Source: an uncultured Ectothiorhodospiraceae bacterium (GTDB lineage: Bacteria > Pseudomonadota > Gammaproteobacteria > S012-40). From it: a DNA stretch of 59,968 bases. The stretch spans positions 1 to 59,968 of the forward strand of contig CALZJE010000067.1 of assembly GCA_945787715.1 (NCBI GenBank), written 5' to 3'. Positions 1 through 9,575 of the stretch are shown one piece after another. How positions within the stretch are numbered: the stretch's first letter is position 1; every line of letters begins with the position of its first letter. The notes under the pieces are model-generated. The model ran no database searches and had not been told where the DNA came from. It saw only the letters and a list, made by a program, of their open reading frames with translations. The translations under genes were made by a program, and so were the position numbers.

Positions 1-94
1 CAACCCCGCGCTAGCCTGTATTAATGTATTGCTGGAAAATAAAGATGCATGAGCTATTCGCCCATGTCGCCCGCCGCAACACACGTGTGAAAAA

Positions 95-290
95 TATCCT
101 TGGGCCGGTCTCCGGACTCATGAGCATTTGGCTTTAGCACCTTCCCATGCAGTGCACAGTGGTATATTACTAAAGTTAGACTCAATTACCGTTGCGGGGG
201 CAGTGCTGGAATTACCGTATTAAAACTGTTCACCAGCTTCCCGTTTCACCCTCATATTAGTTGATATTTTGGGCACCCTTGGTCAGACGC
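95..290 (-). ncRNA. Cobalamin (AdoCbl) riboswitch, leftward
   Basis: Read on the minus strand, this has the ordered hallmarks of the cobalamin riboswitch: a GGGTGCCC entry, GAGGGTGAAACGGGAA, GCTGGTG, then CCAGCACTGCCCCCGCAACG, GGGAAGGTGCTAAAGCC, and finally the B12 box GAGTCCGGAGACCGGCC. Binding of adenosylcobalamin normally shuts off expression of the downstream gene. The downstream gene would be leftward and outside the window; a TonB-dependent B12 receptor (btuB) is the usual partner and fits the btuFCD operon that starts divergently at 505. No complete coding region is visible in bases 1-95. Boundaries are approximate, judged from the conserved boxes only. Confidence 0.95.
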
Positions 291-504
291 GTACTTTAAA
301 TCTGTCTCCAAGAAGTGTCAAGCAGTAGTTACTGTCTAATGTGTGATCAATTGAACTTCAACTTGACGATGATTATTTAAGTGAACAAATATCAGTAGAC
401 GATACTATGACAAATAATTTATTCCTGTTATTTTATAAGCACGGCTAATGCTAAAATTATCACAAGTAATAAATAATGCTCAACAAACCCCCTATACATC
501 AATA

Positions 505-1284
505 ATGATAAACCGCAAAAATATAGCATTTTTGGTAATGTTATGGCTGATACCTGTTTTGTCATTTGCAAAACCGGTTGAACGGATTATTTCTTTAGAT
601 ATGTGCAGTGACTGGATGTTGGTAAAATATGCAGATCGCTCGCAAATTCTCGCACTATCGTCTTTTATTCATCAATATCCGGTGGACTGGATTGGGGATG
701 ATTGGCCAACACATGATGGTAACCTGGAAACTATTTTGTCACTGAAGCCTGATCTGGTTTTAACCGGAGAATTTAACGCTTGGTTGCTCAGAGAGCGACT
801 AAAAAAAATCGGGCTGAAAGTGGTTGTTTTACCATTACCAAATAATCTAAAGGAAATTGTCAAATACGAAGAGATGTTTCTTTCAGCTATCGGATTAGAT
901 AAATCTAGGGCAACGCAACCTGTTCCTGTCATAACGCAAAAAGAGAAACCGCAAAAATTATTAATACTTGGTGCTAATGCTATTGGTACGGGTAGAGGAA
1001 CATTTCAAGATGATTTAATTCGACACGCAGGATGGGAAAACTATCTGGATGGTAAAGGTTATATTACGTTAGATTTAGAACAGCTTGTTTTAAACAAACC
1101 TGATGCAATTCTTTGGGCGGCACCACGATCTTCTGCACTCGCCAATCAATTTGCTGAACACCCAGTGTTAAAAACAGTAGTTCCTAACGATCAATGGTTA
1201 GATTCTAATTATTGGAATTGGCAATGCCCGGGCCCTTGGACTTGGGAACTCGTAACAAAGATGGATGTATGGAAAAAACACTAA
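505..1284 (+). CDS. btuF: Periplasmic cobalamin-binding protein of a B12 ABC importer
   Basis: Substrate-binding protein (PF01497 type) that would capture vitamin B12 in the periplasm and deliver it to BtuCD. An N-terminal hydrophobic signal peptide ends at about LSFA, followed by the typical first strand VERIISLDMCSDWML. The N-lobe has SLKPDLVLTGEF and the C-lobe has DLEQLVLNKPDAILWA. An in-frame ATG lies 57 bases upstream (448) and would give 278 residues; 505 is preferred because it starts directly at a normal signal peptide, although neither start has a clear Shine-Dalgarno. The stop overlaps the permease start, so the genes are translationally coupled. The assignment to B12 rests on the adjacent riboswitch and on family resemblance; an iron-chelate binder is the alternative. 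Confidence 0.85.
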   Translation: MINRKNIAFLVMLWLIPVLSFAKPVERIISLDMCSDWMLVKYADRSQILALSSFIHQYPVDWIGDDWPTHDGNLETILSLKPDLVLTGEFNAWLLRERLKKIGLKVVVLPLPNNLKEIVKYEEMFLSAIGLDKSRATQPVPVITQKEKPQKLLILGANAIGTGRGTFQDDLIRHAGWENYLDGKGYITLDLEQLVLNKPDAILWAAPRSSALANQFAEHPVLKTVVPNDQWLDSNYWNWQCPGPWTWELVTKMDVWKKH

Positions 1285-2255
1285 ACCCTTTTCTATTCCT
1301 ATTACTTTTTGTAGTTTTTTGGATCTCTATAAGCATTGGTTCAACACCTATTGCCGTATGGACTGGATTGTTTGATTGGCTAAGCCAACAACAAAGTCAA
1401 GAGGCGTTGATTGTTGGAGAAATTCGATTACCTCGTACTTTAATCGCTATTCTTGTTGGTGCTGCATTAGGAATAAGCGGGGCTGCATTACAAGGATTAT
1501 TACGTAATCCTTTAGCTGATCCTGGGTTAGTCGGTGCAAGCCAAGGTGCAGCTTTAGGTGCTGCGACTGTTTTTTATTTTGGCGTGTTTGCTTCATTAGG
1601 TGTATTTGCAACTGCCATAGCAGGATTGTTAGGAGCGATGGCTGCTCTTTTGATTATGTTAGCTTTAGCGGGATCAGGACGACCAGCTTTGGTTATTATG
1701 GCGGGGCTTGCCATATCAACGATTGCTGGTGCTGCATTAGCGATGGTGCTCAATTTTGCCCCAAATCCTTATGCAATGCAGGAACTTGTTTTCTGGTTGT
1801 TAGGTTCGGTCTCAAATCGAGGTATGGAAAGTTTGGTGGTTTTGATACCAGCGATGATTATTGGTTGTACGCTTATTTTATATCAACGAAGACTACTTGC
1901 CGGATTAAGCTTAGGGGAGCAGGTTGCAGAGAGTATGGGATTAGCGGTTGCTAGGGGTAGTCGAATTATCGTATTAGGTGCGGCTATATTAGTGGGTTCG
2001 TCAGTTTCTATTGCGGGTAGTATCGGTTTTGTTGGCTTACTCGTTCCGCATATTGTGAGGCCTTTTGTTGGCTATCGTCCTGAAAAATTATTAATCCCAT
2101 CTGCACTTGTCGGTGCAATTTTGGTTTGCATAGCCGACATATTTATTCGCTGGCTCCCTCCCGGAAGAGAATTAAAACTTGGTGTATTAACCTCTCTGAT
2201 TGGTGCACCTTTTTTTGTTTGGTTAATATGGAAAGAGCGCAAACGATGGATATGA
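1269..2255 (+). CDS. btuC: B12 ABC importer permease
   Basis: FecCD/BtuC-type permease of about 328 residues with roughly ten hydrophobic segments. Recognisable family stretches include RLPRTLIAILVGAALGISGA near the N-terminus, LRNPLADPGLVG, and the C-terminal SIGFVGLLVPHIVR followed by GRELKLGVLTSLIGAPFF. It forms the transmembrane channel for cobalamin in the inner membrane. The ATG at 1269 is chosen because it begins directly before the first membrane helix; the open frame extends upstream to 1212 inside btuF, but that stretch is hydrophilic and is a shadow. It overlaps btuF by 16 bases and abuts btuD with an ATGA overlap, so the three are one operon. Confidence 0.9.
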   Translation: MEKTLNPFLFLLLFVVFWISISIGSTPIAVWTGLFDWLSQQQSQEALIVGEIRLPRTLIAILVGAALGISGAALQGLLRNPLADPGLVGASQGAALGAATVFYFGVFASLGVFATAIAGLLGAMAALLIMLALAGSGRPALVIMAGLAISTIAGAALAMVLNFAPNPYAMQELVFWLLGSVSNRGMESLVVLIPAMIIGCTLILYQRRLLAGLSLGEQVAESMGLAVARGSRIIVLGAAILVGSSVSIAGSIGFVGLLVPHIVRPFVGYRPEKLLIPSALVGAILVCIADIFIRWLPPGRELKLGVLTSLIGAPFFVWLIWKERKRWI

Positions 2256-2974
2256 TTACTATGACAGATCTATCTATCGCCGATAGAGTTAAGAATATCA
2301 GTTTAAATCTCAATAGTGGCGAAGTATTAGGAATAATCGGGCCTAATGGGGCAGGCAAATCGACGTTGCTAAAAGCTATTGCAGGTGTAGAAAAATTCGA
2401 TGGTAAATTGTTTATCAAACAGCAAGAATTTGCAGAATATGTTCCGAAAGAACGTGCACGAATTGTTGGTTTTTTACCTCAATCGGTCAATAGTGTTTGG
2501 TCTTTAAAAGTAGAAGATATTGTAACGCTAGGCCGCATTCCATGGGGCGATGAAAATAATCAGATTGTACAACAAGCTATGGATGAAGCGGCAATTTCTC
2601 AATTTTCTAAACGTGATATCAACGAGCTGTCCGGCGGTGAGCGCGCCAGAGTTTGGTTGGCACGTGTTTTAGCCGGCAAGCCACAAATTCTCTTGGCGGA
2701 TGAACCGATTTCCAGTCTTGATATTCACTATCAAGTCGAAGTCATGGAGTTGCTAAAATCTTTCGCACGTCGAGGAAACTCGGTGATGGTTGCAATCCAC
2801 GACCTAAGTTTGGCAGCACGGTATTGTGATCGACTTTGTTTAATAAAAAATGGGCAAGTTATAAAGCTTGGAGATCCGAGCGAAGTTTTATCTGAAACAC
2901 TATTGACAGATGCATTTCAAGTTCCTGTTTTTACCGACTTACAGGCAAATCCGCCGGTTATACTTCCTCGATAA
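2246..2974 (+). CDS. btuD: B12 ABC importer ATPase
   Basis: ABC ATPase of about 242 residues. Walker A GPNGAGKST is at about residues 32-40, the signature LSGGERARV near 127-135, Walker B ILLADEP near 149, and the switch histidine in AIHDLS near 184. It powers BtuC. Possible starts are ATG at 2228, 2246 or 2252; 2246 and 2252 both sit at the permease stop (2253-2255), giving the overlap usual in this family. The open frame upstream to 2126 is only permease sequence in another frame. A diverged copy of the last 24 codons reappears at 9385-9456. Confidence 0.9.
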   Translation: MDMITMTDLSIADRVKNISLNLNSGEVLGIIGPNGAGKSTLLKAIAGVEKFDGKLFIKQQEFAEYVPKERARIVGFLPQSVNSVWSLKVEDIVTLGRIPWGDENNQIVQQAMDEAAISQFSKRDINELSGGERARVWLARVLAGKPQILLADEPISSLDIHYQVEVMELLKSFARRGNSVMVAIHDLSLAARYCDRLCLIKNGQVIKLGDPSEVLSETLLTDAFQVPVFTDLQANPPVILPR

Positions 2975-3053
2975 ATGGGAGGTGTCAGATTATTGAATTA
3001 GAGATTATTTGCTTTGAATATATTCGTTTTAAGATAAATTATTAATGGTTTTT

Positions 3054-3081
3054 CCCAACGACAAAAGACTTTGTCGTTGGG
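3054..3081. other. Perfect 12-bp inverted repeat between convergent genes
   Basis: CCCAACGACAAA and TTTGTCGTTGGG flank a four-base AGAC loop, 79 bases after the btuD stop and 140 bases after the end of the leftward lipoprotein gene. The position suits a shared transcription end. Neither strand has a proper U-tract after the stem, so this is either a weak terminator or an mRNA 3' stabiliser. Nothing else is evident in 2975-3222. Confidence 0.45.
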
Positions 3082-3222
3082 ATATTAATCGTCCCATATG
3101 TGTTCGCAGTGTATTTTTCGTAAAGTCTATATTGTACGGCGAAATTGACCTGTCCTATGCGAAGACTTTCGGGACGATTAATACTTGTTATAGAGAAGTT
3201 TTTTGAAAAAATTTGATAACTA

Positions 3223-6200
3223 TCACGGAAATAATATTGAACCTGAAGGGTTATCGTTAAATTGATTTGAGGTGGCAATATCCGAGTTAATCTGTGCATC
3301 AGAAGTGAGAACAATTCCCCAACCAGAACTGTGTTGTAGAATACTATGGATAATTGTTGCCTGAGTAGGACTGCCACCTGTAGATAACTTTATGTTTGAA
3401 CCTGTCGTAGACCCACCGCCGCCATATTCAACGGTCACATAATCCAGAATATTATCAGGATGGTTTGAGTTATAAAATTGAACACCTCGCCAAAACCCAT
3501 TGCTTTTTTGCTCTCCAGTAAAAAGTATCGGCAGGTCGCCGGTACCAATAGCGGATAAAGTGCCGGTAAATGCGATCTCCAATAATCCACCTGATCGGAA
3601 TTCCAATACCGCACCCGCTTCAATTGCAAGACCGGCATTCACATAATTACTACCGAGCGAATAGGAGGCATTGGTCGCAGGCCAGGTTTGGTTTTTGGTT
3701 ACGGTAGAGGAACTTACAATATGGATTAAGTCGACAGTATTGCCGGTGTAGTCTGATGCAGCATCTAAAGAGCCAGCGATATTTGCAGGCAATTGAACAG
3801 ATCCTAGTGCATTGCCAGTACTGATATTATTAACGAATTGATCGACCAAGGTATCATCTGAAAAGATTAAGCCAAACCCTAAACCATGTCTGAATGTACT
3901 GTTACTGATCTCAATTCGATTAAAGCTGCCACCATCATACATTCGCAAGTTGGCATCAGCATCAGTCGCACCACCATATTCAACGGTAACAAAATTGAGT
4001 TGATTATTGATATCATCTGAATTGTAAAATTCTAAACCATCCCAAAAACCCGGCGTTTTCTGCACCAGGTTTAATGATAAGATCAGCATCAACATAATTG
4101 CTACCAAGCAAATAAGGTGCATTGGTCGCAGGCCAGGTTTGGTTTCTGGTCAGGGTGGAATTTATCACATGGATGATATCAACAGCATTGCCAGTGTAGT
4201 CTGATGCAGCATCTAAAGAGCCAGCGATATTTGCGTGTAATCGAGCAGACCCTAGTGCATTACCAGTACTGATATTGTTGATGAATTGATCGACCAAGGT
4301 ATCTTCTGAAAAGATTAAACCGAAACCTAAACTATGTCTGAACGTACTGTTACTGATCTTAACCCGATTAATACTGCCACCATCATACATTCGCAAGTTG
4401 GCATCAGCATTAGTCGCACCACCATATTCAACGGTAACAAAATTGAGTTGATTATTGATATCATCTGAATTGTAAAATTCTAAACCATCCCAAAAACCCG
4501 GCGTTTTCTGAAAAACCCGGCGTTTTCTGTTCACCGGTAAATAGTATTGGTTGCTCAGCAGTGCCGATTGCAGATAAGGAACCAGTAGGCCCTACCTCCA
4601 ATTCGCCGCTGGATCTAAACATCAAAGTAGCACCAGGTTCAATGACAAGATCAGCATCAACATAATTGCTACCAAGTGAATAAGGTACATTGGTCGCAGG
4701 CCAGGATTGATTGGTAATAACCCGTGAATTTAAAATATTAATAACATCGATTGTGTTACCGGTATAATCGGAGCCATTATCTAATGAACCGACAGTGTCG
4801 GCGAGTAAAAGCACTGGTCCTTTTAAATTGCCTGTTATTACATTATTAGTGAACTGACCGAGCAATGTATTTTTTTTAAATTTTAAGCCGTAACCTAAAC
4901 TGTTTCGAAACGTGGATTGGTTAATTATAATTCTGTTAGCATCACCTGAATCGCGCATGTGTAAATTTGCATCATTTTCTGTGGCACCACCATATTCTAT
5001 GGTGACAAAATCCAAACGATTATTGAGCGAATTAGAAGAGCTAAATTCGATGCCATCCCAGTAACCGGGAGTAGCTTGTTCACTGGTGAATAAAATCGGC
5101 TGATCAGCTGTTCCATTTGCCGATAATACACCCGTTGATCCCACATCAATTTCACTGCCTGATGTAAAAATGAGTGTAACGCCGGGATTAATTGTCAGTG
5201 TACTATCGCTTACGGAAATTGTTCCATCCACGACAGTACATTCTAAGATAGTCATTGATTGCGAAACACTTTCATTTAATAATCCGTCACATGCTGCATC
5301 ATTAATTAATATTGTTGTTTTAGAAATGTCACCAGCAATTGCATTGTCAGAATAATTCAATAATGAAACGGTGAATGATTCATTGTCGTCGACAATGCTA
5401 TCGGGTTTGATGATGGCTCGAATTGTTCTGGGTGAATTATCATTTCCCCCCCAGATTAATCTGCCACTTATGGGATTATAATCCAGTTCAGATGTCGCTG
5501 TTCCATCAGCACTTGCATAATCTACGCTGATTGCGGTGGTAATGTCCCCCGTTCGATTGACAGTCATAACGGCTACTGCCTGCGTTTCAGTGACCTGCAG
5601 GCTAGATACCGAAAAAGATAATCGTGAATCACTTAACGGTTTAGACGTCGCACCATCCCCTGTTGTTGAACATATCTGTGTGCTGCGATCAGATTCATTA
5701 TCCGCTGCGTCAAGTGCTGTAACCTGATAACAATATTCCGTTGAAGCGAAAAAATTTGCATCATTGAACACTGTTGAAGTAACGGTAGCGATAAGTGAAT
5801 TTATATTGCTATTTATTCCCCGGTAAACATTAAAACTTCTTACGTCACTTATGTTATCATGAGTCCAGGCCAAGTTTATCAGGCCATTATTTTGTTCTAC
5901 AGCTTGCAACTGTGTTGGTATTGATGGCGATGAGTTGTCTACCGTATCATTTGTTTCTGGGCAATTTTCTGTCATAGTTGCTCTCGTACTCGAAATATTA
6001 CCTGCGCCATCTATAGCTTCAACTTCATAACAATATGCCGTGTTTGTTATCAAGCCGATATCAGAAAAAACGGGGTAAGGTGTGGTTGTTATCAAATTAT
6101 TATTTCGATAAACGTTATACGCTGATACATTAATATTATCCGTTGATGGATTCCATACGACTAATATTTCACTGATACTTACAGGAAATGCTCGTAACGC

Positions 6201-6911
6201 TTCTGGCGTAGAGGGAGGGGCTGTGTCAGGTAAAGTAAAGTCAGTATCTAATCCTACATCAGTCACTATTTCGTTTACTATATTTGTTTCGGGTTCGATT
6301 AGTAGGATGTTTATTGTGTTATTTACAATGACTATCTGACTGAAATCTAGAAAACGATCAAAACCAATACTGTTTGCATCAAATACAGATGAGATAAGAT
6401 CAATATCTTCTGGTAGACTAAACGCCAACAATGCGGGTGCAATTAATTTTTTGATAGTGGCTTTAATTGTATTTACTTCAGCCGCAGAAGGGAGTTTTGA
6501 TATTGCTGTATTACTGGCGAACTCAACATCTATGTCGAGCCCTTGAACTTTAAACCAGTTGCGAATAATTAAATCAGTGAAGGGATGTATGTTTGTCGTC
6601 CCGGATGTACTGGCAATACTGTATAACGATTGTCCTGTAGCAGCATCAACTTTCAATAATATCGGGCCATCATCAGTGACACTAATTGAAAATTTTCCGT
6701 TAATTGCAGTCGTCGTAGCAGCTTTTAAACCGCTTAGTGATTTAATGGCTAACGGAGCATTAGCAATTGCATTTCCAGTAGCAGCGGTTCCAGATATGTC
6801 GAGCCCTGAACCTTCAATACCGTCATCACCTGAGCAGCCGGTTATTAATAACACTGATAGCGCTAACAATATTGCTATTAACCAGCGCTTTTGTATAATT
6901 AATTTTTTCAT
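3223..6911 (-). pseudogene. Modular beta-helix lipoprotein, split by two frameshifts
   Basis: Read from 6911, the product begins with a lipoprotein signal (lipobox LLITGC, Cys26). It continues with a low-complexity alpha/beta region, two fibronectin-III domains (ending near residue 400), a Calx-beta domain and then tandem parallel-beta-helix units. Each unit carries ILFTGEQKTPGFWDGLEFYN, a DFVTVEYGGAT strand and a STFRHSLGFGL strand. The frame breaks near 4500 and again near 4062; each of the three frames stays open over its own stretch (6911-4461, 4534-4013, 4122-3223), and the last frame ends naturally. The first break is a 19-bp tandem duplication. The second is a deletion of about 101 bp relative to the preceding unit. 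Presumably an outer-membrane-anchored surface protein when intact. The start overlaps the DUF6502 stop by ATGA. It may be a recent pseudogene or a phase-variable gene. Confidence 0.8.
4492..4529 (-). repeat. 19-bp tandem duplication causing a frameshift
   Basis: The 19-base unit AAAAACCCGGCGTTTTCTG (plus-strand reading) occurs twice back to back, at 4492-4510 and 4511-4529. Removing one copy restores the reading GEQKTPGFWDG expected from the other beta-helix units. A third copy of the unit, at 4044-4062, marks the second frameshift. Confidence 0.95.
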
Positions 6912-7729
6912 GATTCACCCTTGTCAGTTTCATTTTTGAAATAATAAATACCCAGGCCGACTCTTGATTTGGTTTCGCCTGATTGTGTTTGTGTAGTTTT
7001 TTTCTTTTCTGCAAGCCAATGATTTAATTCCAAAATCATTTCCAGTGATTTTTCGTGACACAATATTTTAAATTCTTTATCAATGCTTTCAGGTATATCA
7101 ATGTACGATACCTGTCGTTGAAAATATCGATCGTCAGGTTCGCTAGAGAGGTTATGAACAATCGTGCCAAGCATGTCGCCCGCGTGTTTCGAAACCATTT
7201 CAATGATTTCTGATTCACTGTTAATGGGTACATAACCATGGTGCTTAAGTTTGACAGTTTGCTTGTCTATTAAGGAAACAGCCTCGACTCGAAGTAATTC
7301 ATCTAATATTGCCCGTGCAGTAATGCCACCACTATAACGAGTAACAAGCTCATTAAAGCTATTAACTTCGCCTCTTAGCAGTAATTCGCGAGGTTGGTTG
7401 TTGTCATCGATAAAATCCGGGTCTTGCAACCAGCCGCCAATGACTCGTGTTGCACGATTTAACGGGCCTTTAGTAATGGGTTCCTCGTCTTCCGTTTGCC
7501 TGGCAAGGCGTATAACTTCCGGTCGACTTAAGCCGGTAATCACCGACACGCGGGAATTGGTTTTTTTTCTATTCGGAATCGTAAAATATTTGAATGCCAT
7601 TTTGACATATGACCTCCGAGCCAATTCTGAGAATTCGCTATGTGAAATATTGTACTTGAGCATTAAGTGAGCCAATGGTTCCAAAATTTTGCTAATGGCC
7701 CTGCTTAATAATTGTTTATCGTTTTTCAT
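6908..7729 (-). CDS. DUF6502 family protein, probable DNA-binding regulator
   Basis: 273 residues resembling the DUF6502 family. The N-terminal half has a helical region and a helix-turn-helix-like stretch (SRVSVITGLSRPEVIRLAR, about residues 62-80). No membrane segment or signal peptide is present, so it should be cytoplasmic. Its stop overlaps the start of the beta-helix lipoprotein by ATGA, so the two are cotranscribed. Two copies of a GTAA-N6-TTAC palindrome lie directly upstream, suggesting autoregulation. The DNA-binding role is inferred from the HTH-like stretch and the operator-like repeats; no enzymatic motif is visible. Confidence 0.75.
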   Translation of the reverse strand: MKNDKQLLSRAISKILEPLAHLMLKYNISHSEFSELARRSYVKMAFKYFTIPNRKKTNSRVSVITGLSRPEVIRLARQTEDEEPITKGPLNRATRVIGGWLQDPDFIDDNNQPRELLLRGEVNSFNELVTRYSGGITARAILDELLRVEAVSLIDKQTVKLKHHGYVPINSESEIIEMVSKHAGDMLGTIVHNLSSEPDDRYFQRQVSYIDIPESIDKEFKILCHEKSLEMILELNHWLAEKKKTTQTQSGETKSRVGLGIYYFKNETDKGES

Positions 7730-7733
7730 AAAC

Positions 7734-7747
7734 GTAAATATAGTTAC
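7734..7747. promoter_or_regulatory. Operator-like palindrome, proximal copy
   Basis: GTAAATATAGTTAC, an inverted repeat GTAA-N6-TTAC, lies five bases upstream of the DUF6502 start codon (7729). A near-identical copy is at 7775-7788, with 41 bases between starts, about four helical turns. The placement fits a repressor site, probably for the DUF6502 protein itself. Confidence 0.6.
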
Positions 7748-7774
7748 ATAATTTCAATATTTCAAGCAGAAAAT

Positions 7775-7788
7775 GTAAATATAATTAC
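7775..7788. promoter_or_regulatory. Operator-like palindrome, distal copy
   Basis: GTAAATATAATTAC, differing from the proximal copy by one base in the spacer. The rest of the 7789-7980 interval is AT-rich with no gene that can be supported. Confidence 0.6.
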
Positions 7789-7995
7789 GTTATAAAAGCA
7801 GGATTCAAATGGTAATTTTTGCGTGAGCAAGCATAAGATTCCGGTTAAACAATAATCGCTTATTCCCAGTATGATTAGTTTAGACACATATTTTACGCAT
7901 AATTGGGTCACCCATTAGTCAGCCTCGGTCAAGAGGGAATAGTAATTTGTGAACACAAAATGTTATTTTTTTTTATAAATGTCTGAGAAGGGTGT

Positions 7996-8057
7996 CTGGC
8001 CTGCGTAATTGTATTAATAACCTTTTTTTGTTATAAAAATACAATAACACAGGCCAG
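7996..8057. repeat. REP-like hairpin, copy A
   Basis: The 20-base arms CTGGCCTGCGTAATTGTATT (7996-8015) and AATACAATAACACAGGCCAG (8038-8057) are complementary at 18 of 20 positions around a 22-base centre. Closely related copies are at 9302-9363 (complete) and 15536-15555 (right arm only), with a degenerate one at 56411-56473 next to a RAYT transposase remnant. The right arm is the left edge of the duplicated kinase segment. Confidence 0.8.
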
Positions 8058-8142
8058 GTACACTAACACACTAACATGAATAGATATAATACATGTAATA
8101 ACCTAAATTAAAACGGATCAACTATTCTTTTAAGGTTAAAAC

Positions 8143-9312
8143 TTAATTTGGTAAAATAAAACTCACTGTAGTTCCAATCTGTTCTTTACTGTTTATTTGA
8201 AGCGTACCACCGTGAGCTTCAGCAATCATTTTGCAAAGATATAATCCCAAACCATATCCACCCGTCTCACGTTGCCGCGAAGGATCAACACGGTAAAATG
8301 GTTCGGTTAATGATGGAATAAGCTTTTCTTCAATGCCAATGCCAAAATCTTGAACAGTCAGTACGATATTTTCCTTCTCAGATTTAAGCGTAATAATCGG
8401 TGGTGGATTGGCAATCGGAGTATGTTTCAGCGCATTATCTACCAGATTTTTAATCAGTAGTTTTATGCGAGGAACATCAATATTCATTTCGTATGGAATG
8501 TCATGAATATTGATAACAAGTGCTCTTGTGGAAAAATAATTCTCTAGTGTTTTTTTTGCAACAATTGAAATACTTGCCTTTGTCCTATTTAGGATGTGAT
8601 GACGGGTGCTAAGCCTTTCTGTTTCTAGTATCTCTTCAATCAATGCATCAATTTCATTTAATTCTTCTTCAATTGTTTTTGAATGCGAGCTTTCTGGTAA
8701 TAATGCGGCAGCGACTTTTGCTCTCGTAACAGGTGAACGTAATTCATGACTAATTGCCAATAATAGCTGACGCTTAGCTTCAAGCATTTGTTGTATGTCG
8801 TCAGCCATCTGGTTAATGCTATTTGCCAGGCTTCCAAGTTCATCGTTTCGATTAATGTTTATTCTATGCTCTAGTTCTCCGTTACCGATACGTTTTACCC
8901 CTGATTCCAGTGTTTTAATAGGCAGAAAAAGTTTTCGCGTAATCACATAAAATAGTGCTAATAAAATAATAATAAGAAATATAGGTAGCGCATGCCGACG
9001 GTGAATATGATCTTTGGGGTGAGGAATGGAAAAGGCGAGGGTATGATCTTTGTGGTTTACGACTAATATCTCTAGGTCTTCAAGTTCTCCGGTGGAATAT
9101 GTTAAACCATTTTGATTAAACTGCTTATAATATTTAATTTTTGATAATTCGATCAGGTTTTCACTTGTCGACCATGTATCATTACCTTTAAAAATCGAGA
9201 TATCGATTGAAAGTTTTTTAGCGATCTCAAGTGCCTTATCTTTATTGGGTGGTGTTCCAATATCACTTTGAACATATTCGAGATACTGTAGGGAAAGGAG
9301 CCTGGCCTGCAT
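8143..9312 (-). pseudogene. Truncated duplicate of the CpxA-like sensor kinase
   Basis: Nearly identical in sequence to the complete kinase at 15643-16935 from its residue 48 or so to the end. It keeps most of the periplasmic part, the second membrane helix (about RRHALPIFLIIILLALFYVI), HAMP, the phosphoacceptor motif SHELRSP and the ATPase domain ending GYGLGLYLCKMIAEAHGG. The signal anchor/first membrane helix is missing. The apparent start (9312) is read out of REP-like copy B, so it is not a genuine N-terminus. No response regulator is adjacent. DNA similarity to the complete locus runs 8038-9290 versus 15536-16789, bounded by REP-like hairpins. Probably non-functional as a sensor. Confidence 0.85.
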
Positions 9313-9363
9313 AATTGTATTATCAATCTTCGTTTGTTATAAAAATACAATAGCACAGACCAA
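9302..9363. repeat. REP-like hairpin, copy B
   Basis: Arms CTGGCCTGCATAATTGTATT (9302-9321) and AATACAATAGCACAGACCAA (9344-9363), same orientation and spacing as copy A. It abuts the broken 5' end of the truncated kinase on one side and the btuD fragment on the other. Confidence 0.8.
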
Positions 9364-9384
9364 GCACAGAATTACACGTCGAGG

Positions 9385-9456
9385 TTGGCAGACGCATTTC
9401 ATGTTCCTGTCTTTATCGATTTACAGGCAAATCTACCGGTTATACTTCCAATGTAA
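9385..9456 (+). pseudogene. Duplicated 3' end of btuD
   Basis: Translates as LADAFHVPVFIDLQANLPVI and on to a TAA stop, closely matching the last 24 codons of btuD (2903-2974) with several substitutions. Nothing upstream of 9385 resembles the rest of an ATPase. It is a fragment left by an old duplication or rearrangement. A run of nine G (9515-9523) lies in the non-coding stretch that follows. Confidence 0.8.
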
Positions 9457-9575
9457 GCGTAGACCTGGATAATTCCTTAAATTACAGAAAATGTATTGAG
9501 AAATAATTTTTAAAGGGGGGGGGAGGCAGAATCCTTTAGCGAAGTTTCTCCTAATCACCAAGAATAACAATTAAA

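Noticed and set aside
3042-3377. Leftward open frame of 111 codons after the beta-helix gene
   Set aside because: It overlaps the real 3' end of the beta-helix frame in another phase, runs through the perfect hairpin at 3054-3081 and has no coherent domain.
8143-9312. Treating the kinase copy as a normal gene
   Set aside because: Its apparent start lies in a REP-like hairpin, the first membrane helix is missing and no regulator is adjacent.
9515-9523. Run of nine G as a phase-variation tract
   Set aside because: It lies in non-coding debris; no reading frame or promoter spacing that it could switch was found.
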